The position numbers and the translations under genes were made by a program. Under the pieces are notes generated by a model. It was not told where the DNA came from and ran no database searches. It saw nothing but the letters and a program-made list of their open reading frames with translations. Shown here piece by piece: positions 36,493 through 49,495 of a DNA stretch of 64,000 nt. The stretch spans positions 1 through 64,000 of the forward strand of contig NZ_CANMCP010000008.1 of NCBI RefSeq assembly GCF_947496385.1. The letters run 5' to 3'. Source of the DNA: an uncultured Croceicoccus sp. GTDB taxonomy: Bacteria; Pseudomonadota; Alphaproteobacteria; Sphingomonadales; Sphingomonadaceae. The first letter of the stretch is position 1. Each line of letters begins with the position of its first letter.

Positions 36493-37503
36493 CTACCGGC
36501 GGGTCAGCGCATCCTCGGACTGCGCCATAAGGTCGGCCAGAATGGTCGCGACCGGCTCCTCCGCCGTGACCATGCCCACCGATTGCCCCGCCATGAGCGA
36601 GCCGTTCTCCACATCGCCGTCGATCACCGCACGGCGCAGCGCGCCCGCCCAGTAATGCTCGATCTGCAATTGCGCCTCCGCCATTTCGAGGCCTTCTGTG
36701 TCCAGCATGCCGGCCACTTCGCGCTGTTTCGTGGTGAACGCCTCGGTGCCCTTGTTCTTCAACGCGCGCACCGGGATGACCGGGAGCCGCGCGTCGAGCT
36801 GCACGCTGGCCACCGCGTCGCGGGCATTGGCGCGGAAAAACGCCTTCTTGAAATCGGGATGGGCGATCGATTCCGTGGCGCAGGCAAAGCGCGTGCCGAG
36901 CTGCACGCCCGCCGCCCCCATTTCGAGATAGCCTGCCATCGCCTCGCCCCGGCCGATGCCGCCCGCCACGAAGACGAGGTGATCGCCCGATAGCGAGGGC
37001 AGGAATTCCTGCGCCAGCACGCTGGTCGAGACAGGGCCGATATGGCCGCCTGCCTCCATCCCCTCGATCACCATGGCGTCGGCGCCGGAACGCAGCAGTT
37101 TCTTCGCCAGCGCGAGCGTCGGGGCAAAGCAGATCACCTTCGCGCCCGAGGCCTTGATCGCCTCGACGCTGCCCTTGGGCGGCAATCCGCCGGCCAGCAC
37201 GACATGGCCGACGCCGTGCCCTGCGCACACGTCGATCAATGCCATGATATCGGGATGCATCGTGATGAGGTTCACGCCGAACGGGCGATCGGTCATCGCC
37301 TTTGTCGCGGCGATTTCCGCGTCGAGCAATTCGGGCGTCATCGCGCCGCACGCGATCACACCGAACCCGCCCGCATTGGACATGGCCGACACCAGGTTCC
37401 GTTCCGAAACCCAGCTCATCGCGCCGCACATGATCGCATATTCGCTGCCAAGGAAATCGGCGCCGCGCCGCATCAGCGCGGCTGTTTTCACAAAATCACT
37501 CAT
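36493..37503 (-). CDS. Nitronate monooxygenase-like flavoprotein (NPD/NMO family)
   Basis: A 336-residue TIM-barrel FMN protein. Family blocks: PIMCGAMSWVS-like text (YAIMCGAMSWVSERNLVSAMSNAGGFGVIA), RPFGVNLIT, VICFAPTLALAKKLLRSGADAMVIEGMEAGGHIG and VAGGIGRGEAM, then GAAGVQLGTRFACATES. The group includes nitronate monooxygenases, NADH:quinone reductases and enoyl-ACP reductase II; which of these it is cannot be said. The Met at 37503 (MSDFVKT) is the likely start. It is divergent from katG. Confidence 0.88.
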   Translation of the reverse strand: MSDFVKTAALMRRGADFLGSEYAIMCGAMSWVSERNLVSAMSNAGGFGVIACGAMTPELLDAEIAATKAMTDRPFGVNLITMHPDIMALIDVCAGHGVGHVVLAGGLPPKGSVEAIKASGAKVICFAPTLALAKKLLRSGADAMVIEGMEAGGHIGPVSTSVLAQEFLPSLSGDHLVFVAGGIGRGEAMAGYLEMGAAGVQLGTRFACATESIAHPDFKKAFFRANARDAVASVQLDARLPVIPVRALKNKGTEAFTTKQREVAGMLDTEGLEMAEAQLQIEHYWAGALRRAVIDGDVENGSLMAGQSVGMVTAEEPVATILADLMAQSEDALTRR

Positions 37504-37567
37504 GGGGACGGCGCTTACGCCCGCCGGGGCGTTGCGGCAATAGGAGGATTCATGATCGAATAAAGCG

Positions 37568-37594
37568 TTTACTCTATCCGTTATGCATCGCTTT
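37568..37594. promoter_or_regulatory. Candidate peroxide-responsive element upstream of katG
   Basis: TTTACTCTATCC followed by GTTATG and CATCGCTTT lies 84 bp before the katG start. The two outer blocks (TTTACTC and CATCGCTTT) recur in the same order upstream of ahpC (45318-45342), with a spacer two bases shorter there. Both genes are usual OxyR targets, so this may be an OxyR site or a shared promoter. Pattern only. Confidence 0.4.
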
Positions 37595-37611
37595 ACCCGA
37601 TGAAGGGATAA

Positions 37612-41240
<3,629 letters not shown>

Positions 41241-41293
41241 GCCGCTGTGCCTTTCGCTGGAAGTGGGTTCGCGGCGCTGTTAGTCTGACTGCT

Positions 41294-42076
41294 ATGGAAA
41301 ATGCAACTGTATCACCTGAAACCGGCTCATCGCCCGAAACCCGTGCCGCGGCCCCCGGCGGCGCGACCATCCGTGCGGACGAGGCCGCGCATTTCGGCGC
41401 GCTCGCCCGCGAATGGTGGGATCCTGCGGGATCGTCGGCCATGTTGCACAGGCTCAATCCCGTGCGGCTGCGCTATATTCGCGAGGCGATCGATGCGCAT
41501 TGGGCGGGCGATATTCATGCGCGCCGGCCTCTTGGCGGAAAACGCGCGCTCGATGTCGGGTGCGGCGCGGGGCTGCTGTGCGAACCGCTGGCCCGGCTCG
41601 GCGGGGTGGTCACGGGCGTCGATGCGGCGGCGGAAAATATCGCGGTGGCGCGCGCGCATGCCGATGCGATGGGGCTTTCCATCGATTACCATGCGGGCGA
41701 GCTGGCCGCGCTGGAGGACGGGCCGTTCGACCTCGTCACCTCGATGGAGGTGATCGAACATGTCGCGGACAAGGGCGCCTTCGTCCACGCGCTGTCGCAA
41801 AAGCTCGCGCCGGGCGGGTTGATGATCCTGTCCACCCCGAACCGGACGGCGCGGTCGCGGCTGCTGCTGGTGGAGGGTGCGGAGCGGCTCGGCATGGTGC
41901 CGCGCGGCACGCATGACTGGAACCGGTTCATCACGCCGGAGGAGCTTGAGGCATTGCTGCGCGCCGCGGGGCTGACGATGCACAACCTTCGCGGCATCGG
42001 CTTCTCACCGATGCGTGGGCTGGAACTGTCGGACGATCTGGCGCTGAACTATATCGTGGCGGTCACGCGCGGCTGA
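41294..42076 (+). CDS. ubiG: Ubiquinone biosynthesis O-methyltransferase UbiG
   Basis: A 260-residue SAM methyltransferase for the two O-methylation steps of ubiquinone synthesis. Family markers: HFGALAREWWDPAGSSAMLHRLNPVRLRYI, the SAM loop ALDVGCGAGLLCEPLARLG, VTSMEVIEHVADK, and the terminal GTHDWNRFITPEEL. The membrane-interacting insert region RTARSRLLLVEGAERLGMVPRG is present. It is divergent from lysC and ends 7 bp from the convergent dienelactone hydrolase gene. Confidence 0.96.
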   Translation: MENATVSPETGSSPETRAAAPGGATIRADEAAHFGALAREWWDPAGSSAMLHRLNPVRLRYIREAIDAHWAGDIHARRPLGGKRALDVGCGAGLLCEPLARLGGVVTGVDAAAENIAVARAHADAMGLSIDYHAGELAALEDGPFDLVTSMEVIEHVADKGAFVHALSQKLAPGGLMILSTPNRTARSRLLLVEGAERLGMVPRGTHDWNRFITPEELEALLRAAGLTMHNLRGIGFSPMRGLELSDDLALNYIVAVTRG

Positions 42077-42083
42077 CGCCCGG

Positions 42084-42980
42084 TTACAGCGCGTCGTAAA
42101 GCGAGAGGATCGCGGCAACGGCCCGGTTCGCCGCCGCCGCGTCATAGGCGGGCGAATCGATCACGGTCCAGCCATGGTCGGCGGGATAGACCTCCACCAC
42201 CGCGGGCACGTTCGCCGCATCGGCGGCCTCGCGCAGCGCGGTCTTGGCCGAGGGATCCTTCGCATCATCGTTCTGTGCGATGGCGAACAGGAACGCGGCC
42301 TGCGTCTGATCCAGAATGCGATGCGGGCTGTTCGATTCGTCGACGACCAGCCCCCCGCCGTGGAGCGAGGCCGCCGCCCGCACCCGCGCGGGCACCGCCG
42401 CCGCCGTGCGCACGGTATAGGGACCGCCCATGCAATACCCCTGCGTCCCGATGCCGCGCGTCGTATCGACGGCAGGCTGCGCATCGAGCCATGCGATGAA
42501 AGCGCGCGCATCGGTTGTCGTGCGGGCGGGATTGATCGCCTGACGCATGGGTTCGATCTTCGCGCTGCCTTCGGGCGTGCGCCATTCGCTGAACGTTTCC
42601 AGGATCGGGGCGCGGGCATTGCGGTAATAATGGTTCACGGCGAGCACGGCATAGCCCTCCTGCGCGAACTTGCGCGCCTTCACCTTGAACGCCTCGCGCA
42701 GGCCGGCCACGTCGGGCCAGAGCAGGACGGCCGGGTGCCGCCCTTCGGCGGGGTGGACGAAAAACGCGTCGGCGGTGCCGTCGGGCGTCGCGATATCGAC
42801 CATGCCCTCGGTCAATGCGGCCCCATCGTCGGCGCCGCCCATGCCGCCATCCATCGTGGTGCAGGACGCGGCGAAGGCGGCCGCCCCCATCATGCCGAAC
42901 TGCCGCCGGGAAAGACCGCGCCGCGCGAGCGCCGCGTCATGCTCGGCAAAATCGTCCGGCCCGGTTCTGTCCTCGCACAT
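42084..42980 (-). CDS. Dienelactone hydrolase family protein, Tat-exported
   Basis: A 298-residue alpha/beta hydrolase. The N-terminus carries a twin-arginine signal in GLSRRQFGMMGAAAF with a Cys after AAS that could be lipidated. The nucleophile is the Cys of IGTQGYCMGGPYT, as in dienelactone hydrolases; the acidic residue is probably the Asp of AIAQNDDAKD and the His lies in YPADHGWTV. The family cleaves dienelactone or other small esters; the exported form suggests a periplasmic esterase with an unknown substrate. Convergent with ubiG. Confidence 0.88.
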   Translation of the reverse strand: MCEDRTGPDDFAEHDAALARRGLSRRQFGMMGAAAFAASCTTMDGGMGGADDGAALTEGMVDIATPDGTADAFFVHPAEGRHPAVLLWPDVAGLREAFKVKARKFAQEGYAVLAVNHYYRNARAPILETFSEWRTPEGSAKIEPMRQAINPARTTTDARAFIAWLDAQPAVDTTRGIGTQGYCMGGPYTVRTAAAVPARVRAAASLHGGGLVVDESNSPHRILDQTQAAFLFAIAQNDDAKDPSAKTALREAADAANVPAVVEVYPADHGWTVIDSPAYDAAAANRAVAAILSLYDAL

Positions 42981-43015
42981 GGGTCACGCTCCTGTCGCTG
43001 TTGTCGATCCGGCGC

Positions 43016-43366
43016 CTAGAGCAATGCGGTGCGCCATTCCGCCTCGTCGAACCCAACCAGCAGACCGCCCGCATGTTCCACCACCGGCCGTTTGATCAGT
43101 GCGGGATGCTCCGTCATGAGCGCTACTCCCGCATCGTCGTCGATTCCGTCCTTTGCCGTTTCCGGAAGCTTGCGCCACGTGGTCCCCCGCCGGTTGAGCA
43201 GCGTATCGCGCCCCGCCGTGCCTATCCACCCGGCCAGCCGTTCGGGATCGGTCCCGTCCTTCCGGAAATCGTGAAAGCGATAGGCGACCTCTTCGGCATC
43301 CAGCCATTTGCGCGCCTTGCGCACGGTGTCGCAATTGGGAATGCCGTAAAGGACGATCTGGGTCAT
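43016..43366 (-). CDS. ArsC/Spx-like protein (YffB type)
   Basis: A 116-residue thioredoxin-fold protein. IVLYGIPNCDTVRKARKWL has the single Cys followed by DTVRKA that marks the YffB/Spx branch, rather than arsenate reductase proper. HDFRKDG and LIKRPVVEHAGG are also typical of the family. It is probably glutathione-linked, but its reaction is unproven. It is read divergently from the PAS protein and lies 35 bp from the dienelactone hydrolase gene, on the same strand. Confidence 0.88.
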   Translation of the reverse strand: MTQIVLYGIPNCDTVRKARKWLDAEEVAYRFHDFRKDGTDPERLAGWIGTAGRDTLLNRRGTTWRKLPETAKDGIDDDAGVALMTEHPALIKRPVVEHAGGLLVGFDEAEWRTALL

Positions 43367-43427
43367 GGGCGTGATTCTCCTGTCGATGGGCGTGGCGATA
43401 AGGACGTGCGCAACGGCGCCGATCCTT

Positions 43428-43460
43428 CGTTACGGTTAATAACGTGCGTTGCGGTTAATA
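43428..43460. repeat. Two 14-bp direct repeats in the region between the ArsC-like and PAS genes
   Basis: CGTTACGGTTAATA (43428-43441) and CGTTGCGGTTAATA (43447-43460) match at 13 of 14 positions, 19 bp start to start. Each holds a TTAACCG half site on the other strand, similar to a CtrA half site, though the spacing is not the TTAA-N7-TTAA norm. They lie about 80-115 bp before the PAS gene and could be an operator. Confidence 0.5.
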
Positions 43461-43542
43461 TTGCATCGCCGCAACCGTTCATCGAACACCGCGATTCCCC
43501 ATAGGACGACTATAAATCGACTCTCAACCACCGTCCTTTATC

Positions 43543-44055
43543 ATGGCGTCAGACATTGTGTGTGACTTCCATGCGCGAACATTGAACCGGTGCAAGCCAA
43601 TGAAAGAGAAATCTCAGGGGGATCCCCTTTACGTCGTATCGCTTCACCCCGTCGAAGGCATTGTGCTTTCGCACGAGGATATTGCGCTCGACCTGCTGCT
43701 GCAGAGCGAGGATTGCGTCAAGATCCTGGGTGTCGACGGCACGCTTGAGCATGTCAATTGCGGTGGGCTCCGCGCGTTGGAGGTTTCGCACCAGAGCGAG
43801 ATCCTCGGCAAGATCTGGTGGGACATCTGGCCCGAACGATACCGGGCGTTCGTGCGCAATGAATTCATGGAAGCGCTTGGCGGAACACCGCGCATGTTCG
43901 AGGCGTATTGCCCGACCGCGCTCGGCACGCCGCGATACTGGTCGGTCAGTCTCAAGCCGCTGATCTCGCGGGCGGGGCCGGTGGTGTCGATCCTGTGCGT
44001 GTCGCGCGACATTACCGAAGATGGAGACACGGCGGAGATCGCACGGATCGCCTGA
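43543..44055 (+). CDS. Single-domain PAS protein
   Basis: A 170-residue protein consisting almost only of one PAS domain: DIALDLLLQSEDCVKILGVDGTLEHVNCGGLRALE, GKIWWDIWPE, and the PAC-like end SVSLKPLISRAGPVVSILCVSRDITE. No output domain or membrane segment is present. Such proteins bind a cofactor or act as partners of separate kinases. The start at 43543 is the first ATG; the Met at 43600 (MKEKSQGD) is an alternative, and neither has a strong ribosome site. aroC follows at 90 bp. Confidence 0.78.
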   Translation: MASDIVCDFHARTLNRCKPMKEKSQGDPLYVVSLHPVEGIVLSHEDIALDLLLQSEDCVKILGVDGTLEHVNCGGLRALEVSHQSEILGKIWWDIWPERYRAFVRNEFMEALGGTPRMFEAYCPTALGTPRYWSVSLKPLISRAGPVVSILCVSRDITEDGDTAEIARIA

Positions 44056-44145
44056 TCGCGCCGCACCCCACCGGTTGCGGTGGACATTTGCGCACAAACC
44101 GCCAAAAGCGCCCCCACCATCCCATCCGATTGCAGGGGCCAGGAC

Positions 44146-45240
44146 ATGAGCGTAAACACATTCGGCCGCGTGCTGCGCTTTACCACGTGGGGCGAAAGCC
44201 ATGGACCCGCGCTGGGCGCCGTGGTCGACGGGTGCCCGCCGGGGATCGCCCTTTGCGAAACCGACATACAACCCTTCCTCGACGCGCGCCGTCCCGGCAC
44301 CAGCCGTTTCACGACACAGCGGCGCGAACCCGATGCGGTGCGCATCCTGTCGGGCGTATTTGCAGGCGACGACGGGGTGCAGCGCACGACCGGGACGCCG
44401 ATCTCGCTCATGATCGAAAATACCGATCAACGCTCGAAGGATTATTCGAACGTCGCGCAAAGCTATCGCCCCGGCCATGCCGATTATGCCTATGACGCGA
44501 AATATGGCTTTCGCGATTATCGCGGCGGCGGACGCAGCAGCGCGCGCGAAACCGCGGCGCGGGTCGCGGCGGGCGCGGTGGCGCGGCGGATCGTGGGCGG
44601 CGTGACGATCCGCGCATGGGTGTCGGCCATCGGCGGCGACGCGATCGACCCTGCGAATTTCGACGCGGAGGAAATCGGCCGGAACCCGTTTTTCTGTCCC
44701 GACGCCAAGGCCGCCGAACGCTGGACCGTGGCGGTGGATGACGCGCGCAAGGCGGGCTCCTCGCTCGGCGCGGTGGTCGAATGCGAGGCGGTTGGCGTGC
44801 CCGCGGGATGGGGGGCGCCCGTCTATGGCAAGCTGGACGCCGATCTCGCCGCCGCGATGATGGGCATTAACGCGGTAAAGGGCGTGGAGATCGGCGATGG
44901 GTTCGGCGCGGCGGCGCTCCGCGGGGAGGAAAACGCCGACCCGATGCAACCCGGCGAGGACGGCGTGACCTTCGCCGCCAATCATGCAGGCGGCATCGCC
45001 GGCGGCATTTCGACCGGACAGCCCGTGCGCGTGCGGGTCGCGTTCAAGCCGACCTCGTCCATCCTGATCCCCGTGCCGACCGTCACCCGCGACGGCGGGG
45101 CCGGCGAAATCGTCACGAAAGGCCGCCACGATCCGTGCGTCGGCATTCGCGGCGTGCCGGTGGTGGAGGCGATGATGGCGCTTGTTCTTGCCGATCATGC
45201 CATGCTGCACCGGGCGCAATGCGGGCCGGGCGAATTGTGA
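44146..45240 (+). CDS. aroC: Chorismate synthase
   Basis: A 364-residue FMNH2-dependent enzyme for the last step of the shikimate pathway, giving chorismate. Signatures: [55 protein letters not shown] and, near the C-terminus, [18 protein letters not shown]. The ATG at 44146 (MSVNTFGR) gives the standard length and has AGGGGCCAGGAC upstream. It lies 90 bp after the PAS gene on the same strand. Confidence 0.97.
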   Translation: MSVNTFGRVLRFTTWGESHGPALGAVVDGCPPGIALCETDIQPFLDARRPGTSRFTTQRREPDAVRILSGVFAGDDGVQRTTGTPISLMIENTDQRSKDYSNVAQSYRPGHADYAYDAKYGFRDYRGGGRSSARETAARVAAGAVARRIVGGVTIRAWVSAIGGDAIDPANFDAEEIGRNPFFCPDAKAAERWTVAVDDARKAGSSLGAVVECEAVGVPAGWGAPVYGKLDADLAAAMMGINAVKGVEIGDGFGAAALRGEENADPMQPGEDGVTFAANHAGGIAGGISTGQPVRVRVAFKPTSSILIPVPTVTRDGGAGEIVTKGRHDPCVGIRGVPVVEAMMALVLADHAMLHRAQCGPGEL

Positions 45241-45312
45241 AAGCCTGAAATTCCGCGTTGCATCAACGGCTTGCCGCGTCGATCGAACGTTTCGGCTGAC
45301 GCAGAAGGTTTC

Positions 45313-45342
45313 ATCGATTTACTCGATTAATATCATCGCTTT
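45313..45342. promoter_or_regulatory. Candidate OxyR-type operator upstream of ahpC
   Basis: ATCG-N7-CGAT (45313-45327) is a T-N11-A dyad typical of LysR-type regulators. It overlaps a block, TTTACTC then CATCGCTTT (45318-45342), that also occurs upstream of katG. It lies about 105-135 bp before the ahpC ATG. Since OxyR controls ahpC in many proteobacteria, this is a reasonable operator candidate; no oxyR gene is in the window. Confidence 0.45.
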
Positions 45343-45446
45343 TTGCCGCTTGGGTTTTGGCAGGTGCGCACCTATCTCAGCATCAGAAATTCGAAGGGTG
45401 CGGCGCTGCTGCCGCGCTCTTTCCCACCGCAAAAGGAGAAGACCGC

Positions 45447-46013
45447 ATGGGTATCATCGGAAGCCAGATCAAGCCGTTCAACGCCACCGCCTATCAGGAA
45501 GGCAAGGATTTCTTCGAGGTTTCGGACAGCGACGTAAAGGGCCACTGGTCGGTATTCTTCTTCTATCCCGCCGACTTCACTTTCGTCTGCCCGACCGAGC
45601 TCGAAGATCTCGCCGGTCAGTACGACACGCTCAAGAACATGGACGTCGAGGTGTACTCGGTTTCGACCGACACGCATTTCAGCCACAAAGCATGGCACGA
45701 CACCTCGGACAAGATCAGCAAGATCAAGTTCCCGATGCTCGGCGATCAGCTCCACACGCTGTCGAACAATTTCGGCGTCCTGCGTGAGGAAATGGGCCTC
45801 GCCGACCGTGCGACCTTCCTCGTCGATCCCGACGGCGTGATCCAGGTCATGGAAATCACGAGCGAAGGCGTCGGCCGTAACGCGAAGGAACTGGTCCGCA
45901 AGATCAAGGCCGCGCAATATGTCCGCGCCAACCCGGGCCAGGTCTGCCCCGCGAACTGGGAAGAAGGCAGCGACACGCTGGCTCCCTCGCTGGATCTCGT
46001 CGGCAAGATCTAA
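45447..46013 (+). CDS. ahpC: Alkyl hydroperoxide reductase subunit C (typical 2-Cys peroxiredoxin)
   Basis: A 188-residue peroxiredoxin. The peroxidatic Cys is in [13 protein letters not shown] (about residue 47) and the resolving Cys in [11 protein letters not shown] near the C-terminus. It reduces hydrogen peroxide, organic peroxides and peroxynitrite and is recycled by AhpF, encoded next. An excellent ribosome site (AAAGGAGAA) precedes the ATG, fitting high expression. Two hairpins follow before ahpF. Confidence 0.97.
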   Translation: MGIIGSQIKPFNATAYQEGKDFFEVSDSDVKGHWSVFFFYPADFTFVCPTELEDLAGQYDTLKNMDVEVYSVSTDTHFSHKAWHDTSDKISKIKFPMLGDQLHTLSNNFGVLREEMGLADRATFLVDPDGVIQVMEITSEGVGRNAKELVRKIKAAQYVRANPGQVCPANWEEGSDTLAPSLDLVGKI

Positions 46014-46020
46014 AGGTTTC

Positions 46021-46084
46021 GCCCTTTTTCGTAAGGGCCATGACGATGCGCGCGGCCCGGGGTGGGATACGCCGCCCCGGGCCG
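46021..46084 (+). promoter_or_regulatory. Two hairpins between ahpC and ahpF
   Basis: GCCCTT...AAGGGC (46021-46038) is followed by a strong stem, CGGCCCGGGGTGG (46053-46065) with CCGCCCCGGGCCG (46072-46084), 13 bp with one G-U pair and a 6-nt loop. No T run follows, so read-through is expected. Such stems often stabilise the upstream mRNA or partly attenuate the next gene, which would keep AhpC above AhpF. Confidence 0.6.
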
Positions 46085-46131
46085 TGCTGCGTCCGGCCTC
46101 CGCGCAACAATCAGCTTAACAGGAAACAGAC

Positions 46132-47730
46132 ATGCTCGACGCCAATCTGAAGCAGCAGCTGCAAAACTATCTCGGCAATCTCAAAACGCCGATCGAGCTT
46201 GTCGCCAGCCTTGGCGACGATGCAAAAGCGGCCGAAACGAAGGAACTGCTGGACGAGATCGCGTCCCAGTCGAACAAGGTCACCGTGGTCGAGGGCGGCA
46301 CGAACGCCCGCAAGCCCAGCTTCGACATTCGCCGCGCCGACGATCATTCCGCCTCCGTCACCTTTGCGGGCCTCCCGCTGGGGCACGAGTTCACCTCGCT
46401 GGTGCTCGCGCTGTTGTGGGCCGGGGGCCATCCGCCCAAGGTCGATGCCGACGTGATCGAACAGATCCGCAATCTCGACGGCCAATTCGATTTCGAGATG
46501 TATTTCTCGCTGTCCTGCCACAATTGCCCCGACGTGGTGCAGGCCCTGACGCTGATGGCGATCTACAACCCCAACGTCACCGCCACGCTGATCGAGGGCG
46601 GCACGTACAAGGACGAGGTCGAAAAGCGCGACGTCATGGCCGTGCCCGCCGTCTATCTCAACGGCGAACCCTTTGCGAACGGGCGCATGGACGTGAAGGA
46701 AATCCTGGCCAAGGTGGACACCGGCGCGTCGGCGCGTGCGGCGGAAAAGCTCGCGGCGAAGGACGCGTTCGAGGTGCTCGTCATCGGCGGCGGCCCGGCG
46801 GGCGCATCGGCGGCGATCTACACCGCGCGAAAAGGGTTCAGCACCGGCATCGCGGCACAGCGTTTCGGCGGGCAGGTGATGGACACGATGGGGATCGAGA
46901 ATTTCATCTCCGTCGATTACACCGAAGGCCCGAAACTGGCCGCCGCGCTCGAAAACCACGTCGCGCAATATGACATCGACGTGATGAACCTTCAGAACGC
47001 GAGCAAGTTCGTCCCCGCCACGCAAAAGGGCGGCCTGCACGAAATCCTGTTCGACAATGGCGCTTCGCTGAAGGCACGGTCGGTCATCATCACCACCGGG
47101 GCCCGCTGGCGCCAGCTCGGCGTGCCGGGCGAGGAGGAGTACAAGAACAAGGGCGTCGCCTATTGCCCGCACTGCGACGGGCCGCTGTACAAGGGCAAGC
47201 GCGTGGGCGTGATCGGCGGCGGCAATTCCGGCGTGGAGGCGGCGATCGACCTCGCCAATATCGTCGGCCACGTCACGCTGATCGAATTCGACAGCCAGCT
47301 GCGGGCCGATTCGGTGCTGGTCGACAAGCTGAAGAGCTTTGCCAATGTCGAGATCGTGACCTCTGCGCAGACGACCGAGGTCACCGGCGACGGCAAGAAG
47401 ATGAACGGCCTCGTCTACAAAGATCGCGACAGCGGCGAGGAGCGCAAGGTCGATCTCGACGGCGTGTTCGTGCAGATCGGCCTAGTCCCCAACAGCGAAT
47501 GGCTGAAGGACAGCGGCGTCGAATTGTCGGATCGCGGCGAGGTGAAGATCGACGAGCGCGGCGCCACCAACCTGCCCGGCGTATTCGCGGCGGGCGACGT
47601 GACCACCGTGCCGTACAAGCAGATCGTCATCGCCATGGGCGAAGGGTCGAAGGCGGCATTGTCGGCATTCGACTATATCATCCGCACCGAACCGGCGGAG
47701 GAGATCGCCGCGGCGGCGCAGGCGGCCTGA
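46132..47730 (+). CDS. ahpF: Alkyl hydroperoxide reductase subunit F
   Basis: A 532-residue flavoprotein disulfide reductase that recycles AhpC. The N-terminal double thioredoxin-fold domain has the active CHNC in [14 protein letters not shown] (about residue 130). The FAD motif is [14 protein letters not shown] near residue 222, the redox pair is in [13 protein letters not shown] (about 345), and the NAD(P)H motif [15 protein letters not shown] follows. [20 protein letters not shown] is the second FAD block. It is 118 bp behind ahpC. Confidence 0.97.
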   Translation: MLDANLKQQLQNYLGNLKTPIELVASLGDDAKAAETKELLDEIASQSNKVTVVEGGTNARKPSFDIRRADDHSASVTFAGLPLGHEFTSLVLALLWAGGHPPKVDADVIEQIRNLDGQFDFEMYFSLSCHNCPDVVQALTLMAIYNPNVTATLIEGGTYKDEVEKRDVMAVPAVYLNGEPFANGRMDVKEILAKVDTGASARAAEKLAAKDAFEVLVIGGGPAGASAAIYTARKGFSTGIAAQRFGGQVMDTMGIENFISVDYTEGPKLAAALENHVAQYDIDVMNLQNASKFVPATQKGGLHEILFDNGASLKARSVIITTGARWRQLGVPGEEEYKNKGVAYCPHCDGPLYKGKRVGVIGGGNSGVEAAIDLANIVGHVTLIEFDSQLRADSVLVDKLKSFANVEIVTSAQTTEVTGDGKKMNGLVYKDRDSGEERKVDLDGVFVQIGLVPNSEWLKDSGVELSDRGEVKIDERGATNLPGVFAAGDVTTVPYKQIVIAMGEGSKAALSAFDYIIRTEPAEEIAAAAQAA

Positions 47731-47753
47731 ACCGGCTCGATTGATCAGGAAAC

Positions 47754-47787
47754 GGGGCGGCGGCCATTGCGGTCGTCGCCCCTTTTT
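47754..47787. terminator. Terminator between ahpF and smr
   Basis: GGGGCGGCGGCC and GGTCGTCGCCCC pair with two G-U pairs around a short ATTGC loop, followed by TTTTTC. It ends the ahpCF transcript. Confidence 0.88.
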
Positions 47788-47796
47788 CATGCGCGC

Positions 47797-48354
47797 CTAT
47801 CGCCGCTTGCGCAGGACCAGATAGACCGCACCATCGCCCCCGTGGCGGCGATGGGCATTGCGCACCGCGACGATGTCGGACGCGTGCGGCCCCGCCGCCA
47901 GCCAGTCGAGGAATTTCGCGCGGATGGCGCCCCGTCTCTCGGCCCGGTCGGCGGCATCGACGGGCCGCGCCTTTCCCGTAACGATCAGCACCACGCGCGC
48001 GCCCATCGCCTTGGCCTGCGCCAGCCCGCGATCCAGCCGTCGATAGGCGGTGTCGAGCGTGTGACCATGCAGGTCGAGCGTGAAATCGGGCACGATGGCG
48101 GCGCGGCTCATCCGTTTTTCCCACGAGGAATCGAGCGTGCCGCCCCCCTCGCGCATGGGCACAGGCTGCGGGGTGGTGCGTGGCGGGGTGCGGCGTTGCG
48201 GCTTTGCAGGTTTTGGCGGGGCGGGCGCGGGTTTCGCCTCTTTCATCGCGGGCGGCGGGGCGGGCCGCTTGCGCCCTTCCATCGGCGTCACCGTCGCGGC
48301 GAGCGCGGCCCAGGCGCGCTGCTCATCCGCGCTCAGCCCCCGTGGCGCCTTCAT
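47797..48354 (-). CDS. Smr domain protein (MutS2 C-terminal type)
   Basis: A 185-residue protein. The N-terminal 75 residues are Pro/Lys/Ala-rich; the Smr domain covers about 90-185 with FTLDLHGHTLDTAY, VVLIVTGKARP and the terminal AHRRHGGDGAVYLVLRK. Smr domains bind or nick nucleic acids (branched DNA, or mRNA in ribosome rescue); here the target is unknown. The ATG overlaps the mltA stop codon (ATGA), so it is co-translated as part of the timA-mltA-smr run. Confidence 0.9.
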   Translation of the reverse strand: MKAPRGLSADEQRAWAALAATVTPMEGRKRPAPPPAMKEAKPAPAPPKPAKPQRRTPPRTTPQPVPMREGGGTLDSSWEKRMSRAAIVPDFTLDLHGHTLDTAYRRLDRGLAQAKAMGARVVLIVTGKARPVDAADRAERRGAIRAKFLDWLAAGPHASDIVAVRNAHRRHGGDGAVYLVLRKRR

Positions 48355-49409
48355 CGCGGCGCGATACGCGCCAGCGTCCCCTTGGGCAGGAGCAGGAGCG
48401 TGCGCGCCTCGCTGCTCATCGCGCCGGCGGTGCCCTTCGCCATCTCGCCCGCGCCCCAGAACGTGTCGAACCGCCCCGCCCCCTTGATCGCGCCCCCGGT
48501 GTCCTGCGCAATCCAGAGCCCGTCGGCACGGTCATTCGCCGCGTCGATCCACACCGGCGCGCCGAGCGGCGTGAACCGTGGATCGGCCGCGACACTGACG
48601 CGCGGACGCACCGGCACGCCCAGCGCACCCAACGGTCCGTCGCCGGTCAGCTCGCGGAAAAAGACCCAGCTCTGATTCTCGTTCATGATGGCATCGGCCT
48701 CGCCCGGATTGGCGCGGAGCCAGTCGACGATCCCCTGCATTGTCGCTTCGCCCGGGGCGAACACGCCGCGTTCGCGCAATGTGCGACCGATGGCAGTATA
48801 GCCGCGCCCGTTCTGCCCGGCATAGCCAATGCGCAGGACCGAACCATCGGGGGCGATAAGCTGCCCCGAACCCTGGATCTGGAGGAAGAAGAAATCGATG
48901 GCGTCGGCGGCCCACGCGATGACCGGCGCCCGCCCGTCGAGCGCTCCGGCGACGATCTCCGCCCGTTCGAAATAGGGTACGAATCGCCCATCCTCGTACC
49001 GGCCCAGCGGTGCGCGCCCGCCCCCCGCATAATACGCTTGTCGGACGAGATCGGTCGGCATGCCATAGACCGGCACGTCGAAGCCGGGCTGCCGGTTGCG
49101 AACGCCAGCAAGGCGCGGTTCGAAATATCCGGTGACGAAGCCGTCATTGCCGCCCACGATCGAGGTTTCGAAAAATTCCCGGAAAAACCGCGGCGCAGAA
49201 CCGGCATAGCCCTGCGCGGCGGCGCAGGCGCGCGTCCAGTCGGCCGCGATGCCGCTGCTATCCGACCGGGACAGCAGCGCAGGACACGATTCGATAAAGG
49301 ACCGTCGCGCCGCATCCGCCTCGCCTTCGCGAACGGTGTCGTAACCGGCGGAGGCCAGCAATGCGCCAATATCGGGACCGGGATAAAGGCCGGCGTCCAA
49401 TGCGCTCAC
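48351..49409 (-). CDS. mltA: Membrane-bound lytic transglycosylase A (MltA), apparently lacking its export signal
   Basis: The catalytic MltA and 3D domains are intact: FFETSIVGGNDGFVTGYFEP, DAIDFFFLQIQGSGQL, GYAGQNGRGYTAIG and the 3D region VWIDAANDRADGLWIAQDTGGAIKGAGR with catalytic Asp residues. MltA cuts the glycan strand to 1,6-anhydro products. The start is a problem: the GTG at 49409 is the first usable codon downstream of the timA stop. Before it the frame reads GLIPATPPAPVTQNPPEP back to 49496, which resembles the segment following the lipobox in related proteins, then enters timA in another frame. No lipoprotein signal is seen, so export is doubtful as it stands. Confidence 0.82.
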   Translation of the reverse strand: MSALDAGLYPGPDIGALLASAGYDTVREGEADAARRSFIESCPALLSRSDSSGIAADWTRACAAAQGYAGSAPRFFREFFETSIVGGNDGFVTGYFEPRLAGVRNRQPGFDVPVYGMPTDLVRQAYYAGGGRAPLGRYEDGRFVPYFERAEIVAGALDGRAPVIAWAADAIDFFFLQIQGSGQLIAPDGSVLRIGYAGQNGRGYTAIGRTLRERGVFAPGEATMQGIVDWLRANPGEADAIMNENQSWVFFRELTGDGPLGALGVPVRPRVSVAADPRFTPLGAPVWIDAANDRADGLWIAQDTGGAIKGAGRFDTFWGAGEMAKGTAGAMSSEARTLLLLPKGTLARIAPR

Positions 49410-49495
49410 CGCCTCCGCGCCGGCGCGTACCGGGGGCGTGGGCCATACCGGTTCGGGCGGGTTTTGCGTGACGGGTGCGGGCGGGGTCGCGGGGA

